This document shows, one piece after another, positions 14,756 to 21,301 of a DNA stretch of 33,901 nt. Below the pieces are notes generated by a model, which worked only from the letters and a program-made list of their open reading frames with translations, had not been told where the DNA came from and did not search any database. The stretch lies in NCBI RefSeq assembly GCF_000156395.1, contig NZ_GG703824.1, forward strand, positions 419 through 34,319, in the 5' to 3' direction. The translations under genes were made by a program, and so were the position numbers. This DNA comes from Providencia rustigianii DSM 4541 (GTDB taxonomy: Bacteria > Pseudomonadota > Gammaproteobacteria > Enterobacterales > Enterobacteriaceae). The stretch's first letter is position 1; each line of letters starts with the position of its first letter.

Positions 14756-14765
14756 GGGGGGGGGG
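14756..14765. repeat. Homopolymeric G10 tract in the ribosome-binding region of the 14770 gene
   Basis: Ten G followed by TAAG and the ATG at 14770-14772. It is the longest homopolymer of G or C in the window and is three bases longer than the matching tract before mobC. Changes in length by slippage would alter ribosome binding. Confidence 0.65.
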
Positions 14766-14769
14766 TAAG

Positions 14770-15135
14770 ATGAGTTATCTTAAACAGCAATTTTTAACAG
14801 AAGAAGAAAGTAAATTATTAGTTATTTTACAAGAAAATGTAAAAGGAAACTATCATGTTTTTTGTAAGGTAAGACTGAGTGAGTTTTTATATTCATCCCA
14901 AAAAATGGGGTCATCTGAATTTTTTAATGAGTTTGAAATTGTAAATACTATCACTCTCCCTTTTGCTATTTATGATACTTTAGAGAATCACTTGGTTGCG
15001 GTAGTGAGTTTCAAAAAGACTATTGAAAAAGCGAATTTATTAGAAAATCAAGATATAAAGGTTATTCATTTGACGATGTTAAAAGACGCATTAACTAATT
15101 CTGAGCTATCAAATGTTTATTCTGATAGCTTTTGA
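14770..15135 (+). CDS. DUF2726-like protein
   Basis: 121 residues. LTEEESKLLVILQENVKGNY.VFCKVRLSEFL, then LPFAIYDTLENHLVAVVSFKK and IKVIHLTMLKDA follow the order of DUF2726, a nuclease-like fold (restriction-endonuclease-like) often found with topoisomerase-type zinc ribbons. The usual acidic catalytic residues look degenerate (IYDTLENHL...VSF in place of a D...E.K signature), so activity is doubtful. It starts within 20 bp of oriT copy 2 and reads away from it. A role in early DNA handling after transfer is possible but unproven. Confidence 0.5.
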   Translation: MSYLKQQFLTEEESKLLVILQENVKGNYHVFCKVRLSEFLYSSQKMGSSEFFNEFEIVNTITLPFAIYDTLENHLVAVVSFKKTIEKANLLENQDIKVIHLTMLKDALTNSELSNVYSDSF

Positions 15136-15159
15136 TTTTCACGAAACGAAATGAGATAG

Positions 15160-15774
15160 ATGAATATGGAATATGGTAGTTTAAGTGATTGGGTAAGCTC
15201 ATTATGTTCATTTGGAACTCTTATTATTGCATATAAAGCTTATAAAGCTGCTCCTAAGTGGATTTCAAAAAAAGAAAACGAGTTTTTTTTTGAAATGGCT
15301 AGCGAAAAAATCCCAGAATTTAAAAGAGATATAGATGAACTCTATTATAAGTTATCATTTTTCCCTCTTGACTTTAGTCAATGTGATGAGGTGTTTTTGA
15401 AAAGACTATATGATGTATCAGTTGAAAACAGAGATAAAAACATTCTAGCCGTACAGTGTTCTATTTATAAAAGTAAGGTCTCTGTTTTACCATTTAATAG
15501 TTATCATTCGTCTAAATTATTTAAAAATGCTTATATAGATTTCTTAGAGTCTACAATAAAGTATTCTAATTCTATTTTTACGCTTTTTTATGTGATTGCT
15601 GTATTTGGAAAGGATTTTTATTCCCAAAAAGATTTGGTTACTGATGATTTCAAAAAACTCATCTACGGTATAAAGGAAAGTATTGATTGTGATTACAAGT
15701 CAGTTATTAAACTATTTAATAAACTGGAGAGTATATCTGATAATTTTTTCAATGATGCTGAATGTAAAGCTTAA
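15160..15774 (+). CDS. Protein of unknown function with one N-terminal membrane segment
   Basis: 204 residues. A weakly hydrophobic segment at about 10-28 (WVSSLCSFGTLIIAYKAYKA) precedes a predicted cytoplasmic, helix-rich domain with many Tyr, Phe, Lys and Ser. The layout is like small membrane-anchored proteins common in AT-rich accessory DNA, but I do not recognise a family. It is 24 bp downstream of the DUF2726-like gene, so they may form an operon, and it ends at a perfect 10-bp stem-loop. Confidence 0.5.
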   Translation: MNMEYGSLSDWVSSLCSFGTLIIAYKAYKAAPKWISKKENEFFFEMASEKIPEFKRDIDELYYKLSFFPLDFSQCDEVFLKRLYDVSVENRDKNILAVQCSIYKSKVSVLPFNSYHSSKLFKNAYIDFLESTIKYSNSIFTLFYVIAVFGKDFYSQKDLVTDDFKKLIYGIKESIDCDYKSVIKLFNKLESISDNFFNDAECKA

Positions 15775-15780
15775 GTTATA

Positions 15781-15804
15781 TGATAGGCTTTATTAAGCCT
15801 ATCA
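15781..15804. terminator. Stem-loop between convergent genes
   Basis: TGATAGGCTT (15781-15790), loop TATT, AAGCCTATCA (15795-15804): a perfect 10-bp stem placed between the stop at 15774 (plus) and the RHH gene stop at 15832 (minus). T-runs are weak on both sides, so termination in both directions is inferred from position. Confidence 0.6.
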
Positions 15805-15831
15805 ATATGGAGTAAGCAATTACATTATTAG

Positions 15832-16113
15832 CTAAATTTTAAAAGACTCTAGTAATGCTAAGTTTTTGCTGTTTTCATCAAGATTGCTGTAAGCCAATAT
15901 AGCCGCTTTTAAAATAGCGGTTTTATTTTGCCCTGCCCTTTCCGCTTCTGTATCGAGAATGCTAATCGCAGTTTCTGGTAAGCGAAATGTGGATGGGACC
16001 AGCTTATTTGATGTGGTAGGGCGTTTATCACCAGCTTTGATAAATTGCGTTGTGTTGCCTTTGGATTCAGTACTCGATGCGTTTAAATCTAAATCCGGTT
16101 TTTGAAGTTTCAT
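15832..16113 (-). CDS. Ribbon-helix-helix partition protein (ParB/ParG-like role)
   Basis: 93 residues: a flexible, polar N-terminus (about 1-38) and a C-terminal ribbon-helix-helix (VPSTFRLPETAISILDTEAE, then NKTAILKAAILAY). This domain order is that of small centromere-binding proteins such as ParG, which partner a ParA ATPase. The upstream region (16138-16185) repeats sites found upstream of parA. A terminator separates it from parA, so the two are expressed from separate promoters, an unusual arrangement. Confidence 0.68.
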   Translation of the reverse strand: MKLQKPDLDLNASSTESKGNTTQFIKAGDKRPTTSNKLVPSTFRLPETAISILDTEAERAGQNKTAILKAAILAYSNLDENSKNLALLESFKI

Positions 16114-16137
16114 TTGTCTTTACCTGATTAATACTAT

Positions 16138-16185
16138 GTATTTACATTGTAATGCTTTTATTGTTGTATGTACAGTGTATTTAAT
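16138..16185. promoter_or_regulatory. Partition-type sites upstream of the RHH gene
   Basis: GTATTTACATTGTAAT (16138-16153) is identical to 17123-17138 in front of parA; a second degenerate unit GTATGTACAGTGTATTTA follows. These are likely operator and/or centromere sites for the RHH protein. Confidence 0.55.
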
Positions 16186-16231
16186 TATCTGTTATTAGTC
16201 ATTTGGGTTTATTTTAGTGACATTTTTGAAG

Positions 16232-16257
16232 AGAAAAAAAAAGCCCCGAATGGGGCT
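16232..16257 (-). terminator. Rho-independent terminator of parA
   Basis: On the minus strand AGCCCC, loop ATTC, GGGGCT is followed by nine T, starting about 13 bp after the parA stop. Confidence 0.88.
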
Positions 16258-16269
16258 ATGGTGATTATT

Positions 16270-16923
16270 TTAAATAATCCCGATTTCCTGAGCGATTAAC
16301 TCAATTTGCGCCTTGGCAACGCCTAAGCTACTTGCTCTCTCAACCTCATGAACACCGACACCTGCATTTACCGCATTTTCAAAAATATCGAGTTCTGAAA
16401 TTCGATTTTTAAGAGGTTGCAACCAGATTTCATCTGACTTTAATTCATTCTCAAGCGATACAGCATCTTGCTGTTTATGCGATTTAATTCGAGTCATGAG
16501 TACATGGGCTTTTAAATCAGCATTGCCATGTTGCTTCTGTGCTGTTCTGACTGTTTTAGTGACATTCGTTAACGTGTTTTTTTCTAAAGAGGAAGACGGT
16601 TTAACCAAAGTGAGTAATACATCAGCTACGATTAATGCACTTCTAAATTCTGAGCTATCATGTCCTGCACAATCTACAATAATTACGTCGCAAAGCTCTT
16701 CTAAGCGTTTTATGTCTTCACTGATATTTCCGTATGCTTCATGAATTGGAATTGCAGAGAAGCCCGCTTGTGCTCGAATATCAGACCAGACAAACAAGTC
16801 TCGGTTTCTATCAGCTTTTAGCATGATCACGCTTTTATTTTTCTTTTTAAGCATAACTGCCATATTGATAGCTGTTGTTGTTTTACCGACCCCGCCTTTA
16901 TCAGATGCAAAAACTAAAATCAT
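16270..16923 (-). CDS. parA: ParA-family partition ATPase
   Basis: 217 residues from the ATG at 16923, preceded by GAGG at five bases; the longer frame to 16968 lacks a site. It begins with the deviant Walker A of ParA/MinD ATPases (DKGGVGKTTTAINMA, Lys9 and Lys14). The Walker B region is CDVIIVDCAGHDSSEF. It is a short, type Ib ParA without the N-terminal DNA-binding domain, which fits a separate small centromere-binding partner. It segregates plasmid copies along the nucleoid. Its promoter region contains many GTAAATAC/GTATTTAC half-sites. Confidence 0.9.
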   Translation of the reverse strand: MILVFASDKGGVGKTTTAINMAVMLKKKNKSVIMLKADRNRDLFVWSDIRAQAGFSAIPIHEAYGNISEDIKRLEELCDVIIVDCAGHDSSEFRSALIVADVLLTLVKPSSSLEKNTLTNVTKTVRTAQKQHGNADLKAHVLMTRIKSHKQQDAVSLENELKSDEIWLQPLKNRISELDIFENAVNAGVGVHEVERASSLGVAKAQIELIAQEIGII

Positions 16924-16934
16924 AAATACCTCGT

Positions 16935-17140
16935 ATTTTCTTTGTATTGTCGTAGTAAATACTGGCATGTATTTCTAAAGTATTGATTGCGTAAATACAA
17001 ACCAGTATTTATATTGTATGTACATAGTATGTCGTCATTTGTAACACGCAGTATGTATAATGTAAATACATTATTGTATTTGTTTTGTATGTACAATGAT
17101 AATACTTTGATGTATTGCGATTGTATTTACATTGTAATTC
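16935..17140. promoter_or_regulatory. parA promoter region with repeated half-sites, candidate centromere (parS)
   Basis: GTAAATAC and its complement GTATTTAC (or close variants) recur in both orientations, for example near 16953, 16967, 16991, 17006, 17061, 17077 and 17123. The last is the 16-mer GTATTTACATTGTAAT, shared exactly with 16138-16153. Related GTATGTAC sequences occur at 17017 and 17088. Such dense arrays upstream of parA serve as centromere and operator for ParG-like proteins. Confidence 0.6.
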
Positions 17141-17668
17141 ATTTGATTATAAGGGTTTGGGTGTGTTTTTCCCTTAAAAAGAACCTAGGAAAAATTGCAT
17201 AAATATTGTTCTTTTTTTGTAATTTTATTACAGGACATAAAAGGGGTTTTTTAGGGAAGTAATGGCGATCTTTTAAAGGTTACATTATCATCGTGACAGT
17301 GTAACGCTCATTTTACGTAGTAAAGTCGAGCATTTAACATAATGGGTCTTATGCGTCGCTTATTTTTGGATGGAAATTATATTAAGTACCGGCTAAAGCG
17401 GTTATGTGAGTATCTTTCTTTAGTTATACTGATGTTGTAACTAATGATATTCATTCTATTTGAATAAATTAGCCTAACAGTTATGCGATTTTCACCGGCT
17501 AAATTGCAATACTAGGAATAATCAATTTTAATATTTACAATAGGTTATCAGGTTTGGTTTATTGGTGAGTATTTTTGAATGATGTAGTGATTGCGCTACG
17601 TGAATTTAAACGTAACAGCAGGGGGGATTATTCGCTAGATTTCACGTAAACGCGCCAAATTGTGTATT
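17141..17668. other. Intergenic DNA between the partition region and the accessory island
   Basis: I see no gene, strong hairpin or recognised repeat here. It probably marks the join between the backbone and the acquired island, whose first repeat begins at 17669. Confidence 0.45.
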
Positions 17669-17739
17669 GAATGGTAAGCAGAACGTTAATTTCGTGCGCA
17701 TTTGTCCATCTTTTGGTAATCTTGCCGTGGGTGCTTGAT
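17669..17739 (+). repeat. 71-bp repeat A, left boundary of the Kiwa cassette
   Basis: Matches 19645-19715 at 68 of 71 bases in the same orientation. It ends in CTTGCCGTGGGTGCTTGAT, related to the leader of the hok locus at 20922. Directly after it lie two small hairpins, GGGGT-CTGA-ACCCC and CGTAC-GAAACT-GTACG (17740-17773). Confidence 0.75.
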
Positions 17740-18033
17740 GGGGTCTGAACCCCAACCGTACGAAACTGTACGTTAAGTGTATTTTTTGGGCAAATTCAGG
17801 ATATAAAAAAAGGGTGATTTTGTTAATTCTTACCATCGAAACCTGTTTCTATGCGGCTTTCAGCCTTTTTTGAGTAAATAAATCTGGTAATAGGATCTGC
17901 GTAAATCCATTCACAGGCATAACGAGTTTAAATGTTTTAAATCATGGTATTACGTTCTTGTCGTACGTTTTCGTTCCATTGGACTCAAACTCCTTATTAG
18001 GAATCAGTAAGGCCACATGGTATAGGCAGAAAA
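17740..18033. other. Hairpin-rich region upstream of kwaA
   Basis: It holds the two adjacent hairpins (17740-17773) and a short sequence TTCTTACCAT (17827-17836) that is the near-inverse of GAATGGTAAG at the start of repeat A. A 165-bp miniature element between these two ends is possible but not supported by target duplications. The kwaA promoter must lie in 17880-18030; no clear boxes are seen. Confidence 0.35.
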
Positions 18034-18618
18034 ATGGAAAATAAAAAAATATTAAAATACTTGTTATATGTATTATCATTATGGCTTCTTTTTTTATCGC
18101 TATTTATTATGTCATATGATAAGAGCTTATTTTTGAATGCTTTCAAAGACTGGCATTCACTTTCTATCTTTGAACTAAAGGCGAAGAATTTTGTTTTTAT
18201 ATTTAGCTTTGCTTTCATGATGATTGGTGTTTTTATTTATTTTTATCTTTGCTTTTCTTTCATGAGCGGCTGGTCAATTAACTGTACTGTCGATAGCGTT
18301 TCAAATCAAAGTCATGAGCATTTAGAATTTCTCACGACATATGTTATGCCCCTTGTTTTTACAGATGTAAATAGCAAAAGAACAATGCTTAATTTAGTTA
18401 TAATGATAATCGTAATTGGTCTTATTTATGTAAAAACCAATAGATTTTATTCAAACCCTTCACTGGCGTTACTAGGTTTTAAAATATACAAAGGAACTAT
18501 TCGCGATCGTGGCGATAAAGAGTTCGTAATCGTATGTCACGGGGAATTAAAGAATGGCTCTATCATCAAATATATAAAAATAGATGATGAAACATGTATC
18601 GTTAAAATTATCAGCTAA
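18034..18618 (+). CDS. kwaA: Kiwa anti-phage defence protein KwaA (membrane)
   Basis: 194 residues with four hydrophobic segments: about 6-27, 48-75, a weaker one near 93-105, and 115-133. A C-terminal cytoplasmic part of ~55 residues follows (RDRGDKEFVIVCHGEL...). Size, topology and the KwaB gene 21 bp downstream identify the membrane component of Kiwa. KwaA forms an inner-membrane assembly with KwaB that senses phage at the envelope. The call depends strongly on the neighbour, since KwaA sequences are poorly conserved. The ribosome-binding site is weak. Confidence 0.78.
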   Translation: MENKKILKYLLYVLSLWLLFLSLFIMSYDKSLFLNAFKDWHSLSIFELKAKNFVFIFSFAFMMIGVFIYFYLCFSFMSGWSINCTVDSVSNQSHEHLEFLTTYVMPLVFTDVNSKRTMLNLVIMIIVIGLIYVKTNRFYSNPSLALLGFKIYKGTIRDRGDKEFVIVCHGELKNGSIIKYIKIDDETCIVKIIS

Positions 18619-18639
18619 TTAGAAAATTAAGGTGTTTCT

Positions 18640-19617
18640 ATGTTCACACAGATAGATAGTATCTTGCAGTCACAAAATTTATCATCTGAAGCATTCTTTC
18701 TGGTAGATAGTGGCTCTGGTGGTTTTGATTTACGCAGAGTGACTCTAGAACCAGCAGCAGAAGCTAGTTTAACAACCTCTTTTAAAAAGACCTTAGAAGA
18801 TAAAGTCATAAAACCAAACTCAGGTGCTAGTAGTGTGCCATTAGTATCTACCCTAGTTGATAGGGGTAATAAGGTATTTGAGTATGACCATCAGACACTG
18901 AATCACCTACCTGTTGAGTTCACTAAGATTTCTGACGTACTAAACCAAGGTGTTTTATCTAACACCCCAAAATTTGATTTTTCTACCCAGAAGTTATCTG
19001 ATGTTAAAGGCTTTATATACCATCTGTGTGATGGTGCGGGTAATAGCATTGTTGTTTATCAGCATAAATACCAAGTAACTATGCACAGAAAGACAAAGGC
19101 ATCTTACTTTTCTCTAAATGGCCGAACGTTAGATAAAATAGATTACGATTCAATTGATATAAATGGGAATATTGATTTCTTCTATTTTAATAGTACGTAC
19201 TACTGCATTGACATTAAAGTGCTGGAGAGGAATTATGGACTCGAGCAAGTAATAAATAACATGGCGAGCCAGGCAATACCATCCATTCTAAATTTAAATC
19301 TATTCGATTGTTCAAACATTCAAAATCCTCAAGATATCTTCAAAGATATGTATCATGACAGATCATTCATGAGAAGGTTGTCACAGATAAGAAGTAGTAC
19401 TCTTGTTTCTAATGGAAGTATCACCATCCAGATGGTAGATGCTGTTAGACAAAAATTCCCAGTATTCCAGAGGAATTTGAATGTAACAAACGGGTTTATA
19501 GATATGACAACTAAAGAGCACAAGCGATACTTTATCCGGCTACTAAACAATGAAGCCTCTTTTGCTGCTTTAAATCAGGAACCATTCCTCGCCGTTGATA
19601 AAGATTCCGCCGCATAA
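18640..19617 (+). CDS. kwaB: Kiwa anti-phage defence protein KwaB (DUF4868)
   Basis: 325 residues, the usual KwaB length. The N-terminal half includes SSEAFFLVDSGSGG and the C-terminal DUF4868 region has IDFFYFNSTYYCIDIKVLE, then MASQAIPSI and RNLNVTNGFIDMTTKEHKRY. KwaB binds DNA and stops phage late transcription and replication when KwaA is triggered. AAGGTG precedes the ATG. Both genes appear intact. The cassette is bounded by 71-bp repeats and lies downstream of the partition genes, a typical place for plasmid cargo. Confidence 0.87.
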   Translation: MFTQIDSILQSQNLSSEAFFLVDSGSGGFDLRRVTLEPAAEASLTTSFKKTLEDKVIKPNSGASSVPLVSTLVDRGNKVFEYDHQTLNHLPVEFTKISDVLNQGVLSNTPKFDFSTQKLSDVKGFIYHLCDGAGNSIVVYQHKYQVTMHRKTKASYFSLNGRTLDKIDYDSIDINGNIDFFYFNSTYYCIDIKVLERNYGLEQVINNMASQAIPSILNLNLFDCSNIQNPQDIFKDMYHDRSFMRRLSQIRSSTLVSNGSITIQMVDAVRQKFPVFQRNLNVTNGFIDMTTKEHKRYFIRLLNNEASFAALNQEPFLAVDKDSAA

Positions 19618-19644
19618 CTACGGCGTGAGACAAAATAACCTATA

Positions 19645-19746
19645 GAATGGTAAGCAGAACGTTAATTTCGTGCGCTTTTGACCATCTTTTGGTAATCTTG
19701 CGGTGGGTGCTTGATCCTCTCTGGTTCAAGCATTTAGTGAGAGCCA
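19645..19746 (+). repeat. Repeat B: 71 bp shared with A, then a part shared with the hok leader
   Basis: Bases 19645-19715 match repeat A (68/71). Bases 19720-19746 are identical to 20950-20976 in the hok leader, and 19692-19719 are similar to 20922-20949. B therefore links A to the hok leader and looks like the 5' part of a second hok-type locus whose coding part is missing. Confidence 0.72.
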
Positions 19747-19755
19747 ATCTAAGAG

Positions 19756-19788
19756 GCGTAATTCTGCTCTCGACATCTAGAATTACGC
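19756..19788. terminator. Stem-loop downstream of kwaB
   Basis: GCGTAATTCT (19756-19765) and AGAATTACGC (19779-19788) form a perfect 10-bp stem over a 13-nt loop, followed by TTATAA. It lies between kwaB and the convergent nucleotidyltransferase gene. It may be a terminator or a remnant of the hok/sok RNA structure. Confidence 0.5.
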
Positions 19789-19830
19789 TTATAATACATA
19801 AGAGGTAAAGGTGACTCTCATTACTTATTA

Positions 19831-20538
19831 TTATTTGATTCTACACTTTCCAAGTAACTCAAGTGCAATATTATCAATAAGATGTTTAGAAAAATCAGGA
19901 TGAATTAACATACTATTGGCAAGTGAATAATAATGTTCTTTATTATTTTGCATATGTTGAAGAGAACAAACCAGTTGACCTAAAACAGATGAGCCGTAAT
20001 GTTTTTTAGCATTTATAATTGCTCTTTTAGGAATATCTCCCCATTTCCAATACATGGCAAGAATATCAAAAATATCCTTACACTGACCACTCATGCATCT
20101 ATCTGAATTAGCTAAAAGCTTGGTATAAAAACAGCTTTCCCGATCAAGGAAAGGTAGGGGAAATAGATTACGAGTGTCTGCTACTAAATCATAATTATCG
20201 AAGCTAACTATTTCTAGTTTTATTGGTGCATCCTGCTCTTTAATGAAAGTACGAACTCCATATCTATCAAATCTTATTTCTCTGGTATATTCGAAGTCTT
20301 TTTTAACTAAATTACCAAGCGAATGAGATGTGACTTGTTCTCGTACTGCTCGATAAGATAGTTTATTTGGACACAAAAAATCAATATCAATCGATTCCCT
20401 ATATTCATCTATTTCAAGGGCTATGCGAGTTCCTCCACCAAAAAGAATGGAGTTTTCAAAAAAAAAGTCGGCATTGAAATTATTCAATACCGACCTGATT
20501 ACATTATGATGTTTAATTTTATATTCTTGCACTACCAA
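19831..20538 (-). CDS. AbiEii-type nucleotidyltransferase (toxin/defence)
   Basis: 235 residues from TTG 20538; a GTG at 20532, nine bases after AAGGA, is an equally good start. The nucleotidyltransferase signature is present: FGGGTRIALE (33-42) and ESIDIDFLC (48-56) give the G-G..R and D-x-D pattern, with a possible third acidic residue in PIKLEIVSFD. The family (AbiEii/AbiGii) includes toxins that modify tRNA or other RNA and abort phage infection. It follows the 68-residue gene after 6 bp, so the two form an operon. There is no classical AbiEi antitoxin next to it. Confidence 0.82.
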   Translation of the reverse strand: MVVQEYKIKHHNVIRSVLNNFNADFFFENSILFGGGTRIALEIDEYRESIDIDFLCPNKLSYRAVREQVTSHSLGNLVKKDFEYTREIRFDRYGVRTFIKEQDAPIKLEIVSFDNYDLVADTRNLFPLPFLDRESCFYTKLLANSDRCMSGQCKDIFDILAMYWKWGDIPKRAIINAKKHYGSSVLGQLVCSLQHMQNNKEHYYSLANSMLIHPDFSKHLIDNIALELLGKCRIK

Positions 20539-20544
20539 AAATCC

Positions 20545-20751
20545 TTATGCAGCCATGAAAACACCATTACCATAAAAGTTAGTTAAGGTATCAATTAGCT
20601 GTCGTTCATTTTGACTCATATGTTTTTCATCAACAAAATTCCATCGTTCCTCATACATACGAAACGCAAGCATTGCAGGAATTTTCTGAGTGTGAAAATC
20701 CCACAGCAAGTTATCCAATTCAGGATAGTTAGCTCGAATAATTTCACCCAT
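20545..20751 (-). CDS. Small partner of the nucleotidyltransferase, candidate antitoxin
   Basis: 68 residues (MGEIIRANYPELDNLLWDFHT...NERQLIDTLTNFYGNGVF). It is acidic and helix-rich, with no DNA-binding motif I can see. It does not resemble AbiEi, which is larger and has a winged helix. It is the first gene of a two-gene operon with AAAGGTG as ribosome-binding site. Position and size suit an antitoxin or substrate-specificity subunit, but this is inferred. Confidence 0.6.
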   Translation of the reverse strand: MGEIIRANYPELDNLLWDFHTQKIPAMLAFRMYEERWNFVDEKHMSQNERQLIDTLTNFYGNGVFMAA

Positions 20752-20812
20752 AAAGTCACCTTTTTATTGCCTAATGAATATACTCTTGTGATTGTAGCAA
20801 AAGTACTCAGTA

Positions 20813-20848
20813 TTGCATACAAAAATATAGCAATATTTTTGTATGCAA
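20813..20848. promoter_or_regulatory. Perfect 16-bp inverted repeat upstream of the nucleotidyltransferase operon
   Basis: TTGCATACAAAAATAT (20813-20828) and ATATTTTTGTATGCAA (20833-20848) flank AGCA. It is the longest perfect inverted repeat with a short loop that I found. It lies 62 bp upstream of the start at 20751 and could be an operator, a cruciform-type site or an insertion boundary. Confidence 0.65.
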
Positions 20849-20921
20849 ATGATGCAAAAAAAAATCATAGTATTCAGTATGTTGAATGCATATGAATTAA
20901 TTAAATAATATAACTGCTCTG

Positions 20922-20976
20922 GCAACCTTGCAGTGATTGCTTTCCCCTATCTGGTTCAAGCATTTAGTGAGAGCCA
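20922..20976 (+). repeat. Repeat C: hok-type leader
   Basis: CCTTGCAGTGATTGCTT followed by a 27-bp stretch identical to 19720-19746. It continues into AGCCCCGAT...ATCGAGGCT, a stem typical of hok/sok RNA leaders. In the working locus the antisense sok RNA would act here. A GTG-started frame (20933) is open in phase into hok. Confidence 0.65.
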
Positions 20977-21079
20977 GAAAGAAGAAAGCCCCGATATAGT
21001 AGTTGTACTATTATCGAGGCTGCAATTCTTAACTTATCATTTTGAATTGCGCCTCCTTATTTATAAGGAGTCAAGGAAA

Positions 21080-21226
21080 ATGACCAAGTACGCCCTGATA
21101 GGGCTAATTGCCGTTTGTTTAACGGTACTGTGTTTCTCTCTGTTAATGCGCGATAGACTCTGTTCTATCAGTGTGAATAGTTGAAATACAGTAGTTCAGG
21201 CTAGCCTTTCTTATGAAGAACGGTGA
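21080..21226 (+). pseudogene. hok: Hok/Gef-family toxin gene interrupted by a stop codon
   Basis: MTKYALIGLIAVCLTVLCFS, then LLMRDRLCSISVNS, is a typical Hok N-terminus: one membrane segment and a conserved CLT and RDRLC region. A TGA at 21182-21184 ends the frame after 34 residues. After it the same frame continues NTVVQASLSYEER and stops at 21224. This is the expected Hok C-terminus, where a glycine codon (GGA) would normally stand in place of TGA. A single G-to-T change therefore explains the break. Membrane depolarisation by the full toxin is probably lost, though a 34-residue membrane peptide or read-through product remains possible. AAGGAG lies upstream, and a terminator follows. Confidence 0.82.
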
Positions 21227-21232
21227 TGCCTA

Positions 21233-21253
21233 GCGGGGGAATTTTTCCCCCGC
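21233..21253 (+). terminator. Rho-independent terminator of the hok locus
   Basis: GCGGGGGAA, loop TTT, TTCCCCCGC, followed by ATTTTCTCTTTT. The strong GC stem ends the hok transcript and also separates it from the convergent conjugation block. Confidence 0.85.
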
Positions 21254-21301
21254 ATTTTCTCTTTTCTGTGTTGAGTTTTCGGTTTCAAGCACCCTTTTAT
21301 T

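Noticed and set aside
17739-17773. Two adjacent hairpins that could suggest a tRNA or attC fragment
   Set aside because: There is no acceptor stem, no T-loop sequence GTTCRAATC and no integron-type core site. It is kept only as hairpins.
17671-17836. Possible 165-bp miniature transposable element with GGTAAG-type ends
   Set aside because: The terminal match is only 8-10 bp, no target duplication is visible, and the left end is part of the 71-bp repeat also found at 19645 without the right end.
17642-17836. Open frame of 64 codons on the minus strand over repeat A
   Set aside because: No ribosome-binding site, and the reading frame is not kept in the second copy of the repeat. It is non-coding.
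20611-20895. Open frame on the plus strand opposite the nucleotidyltransferase partner
   Set aside because: It runs through the perfect palindrome at 20813-20848 and is antisense to a gene with better signals.
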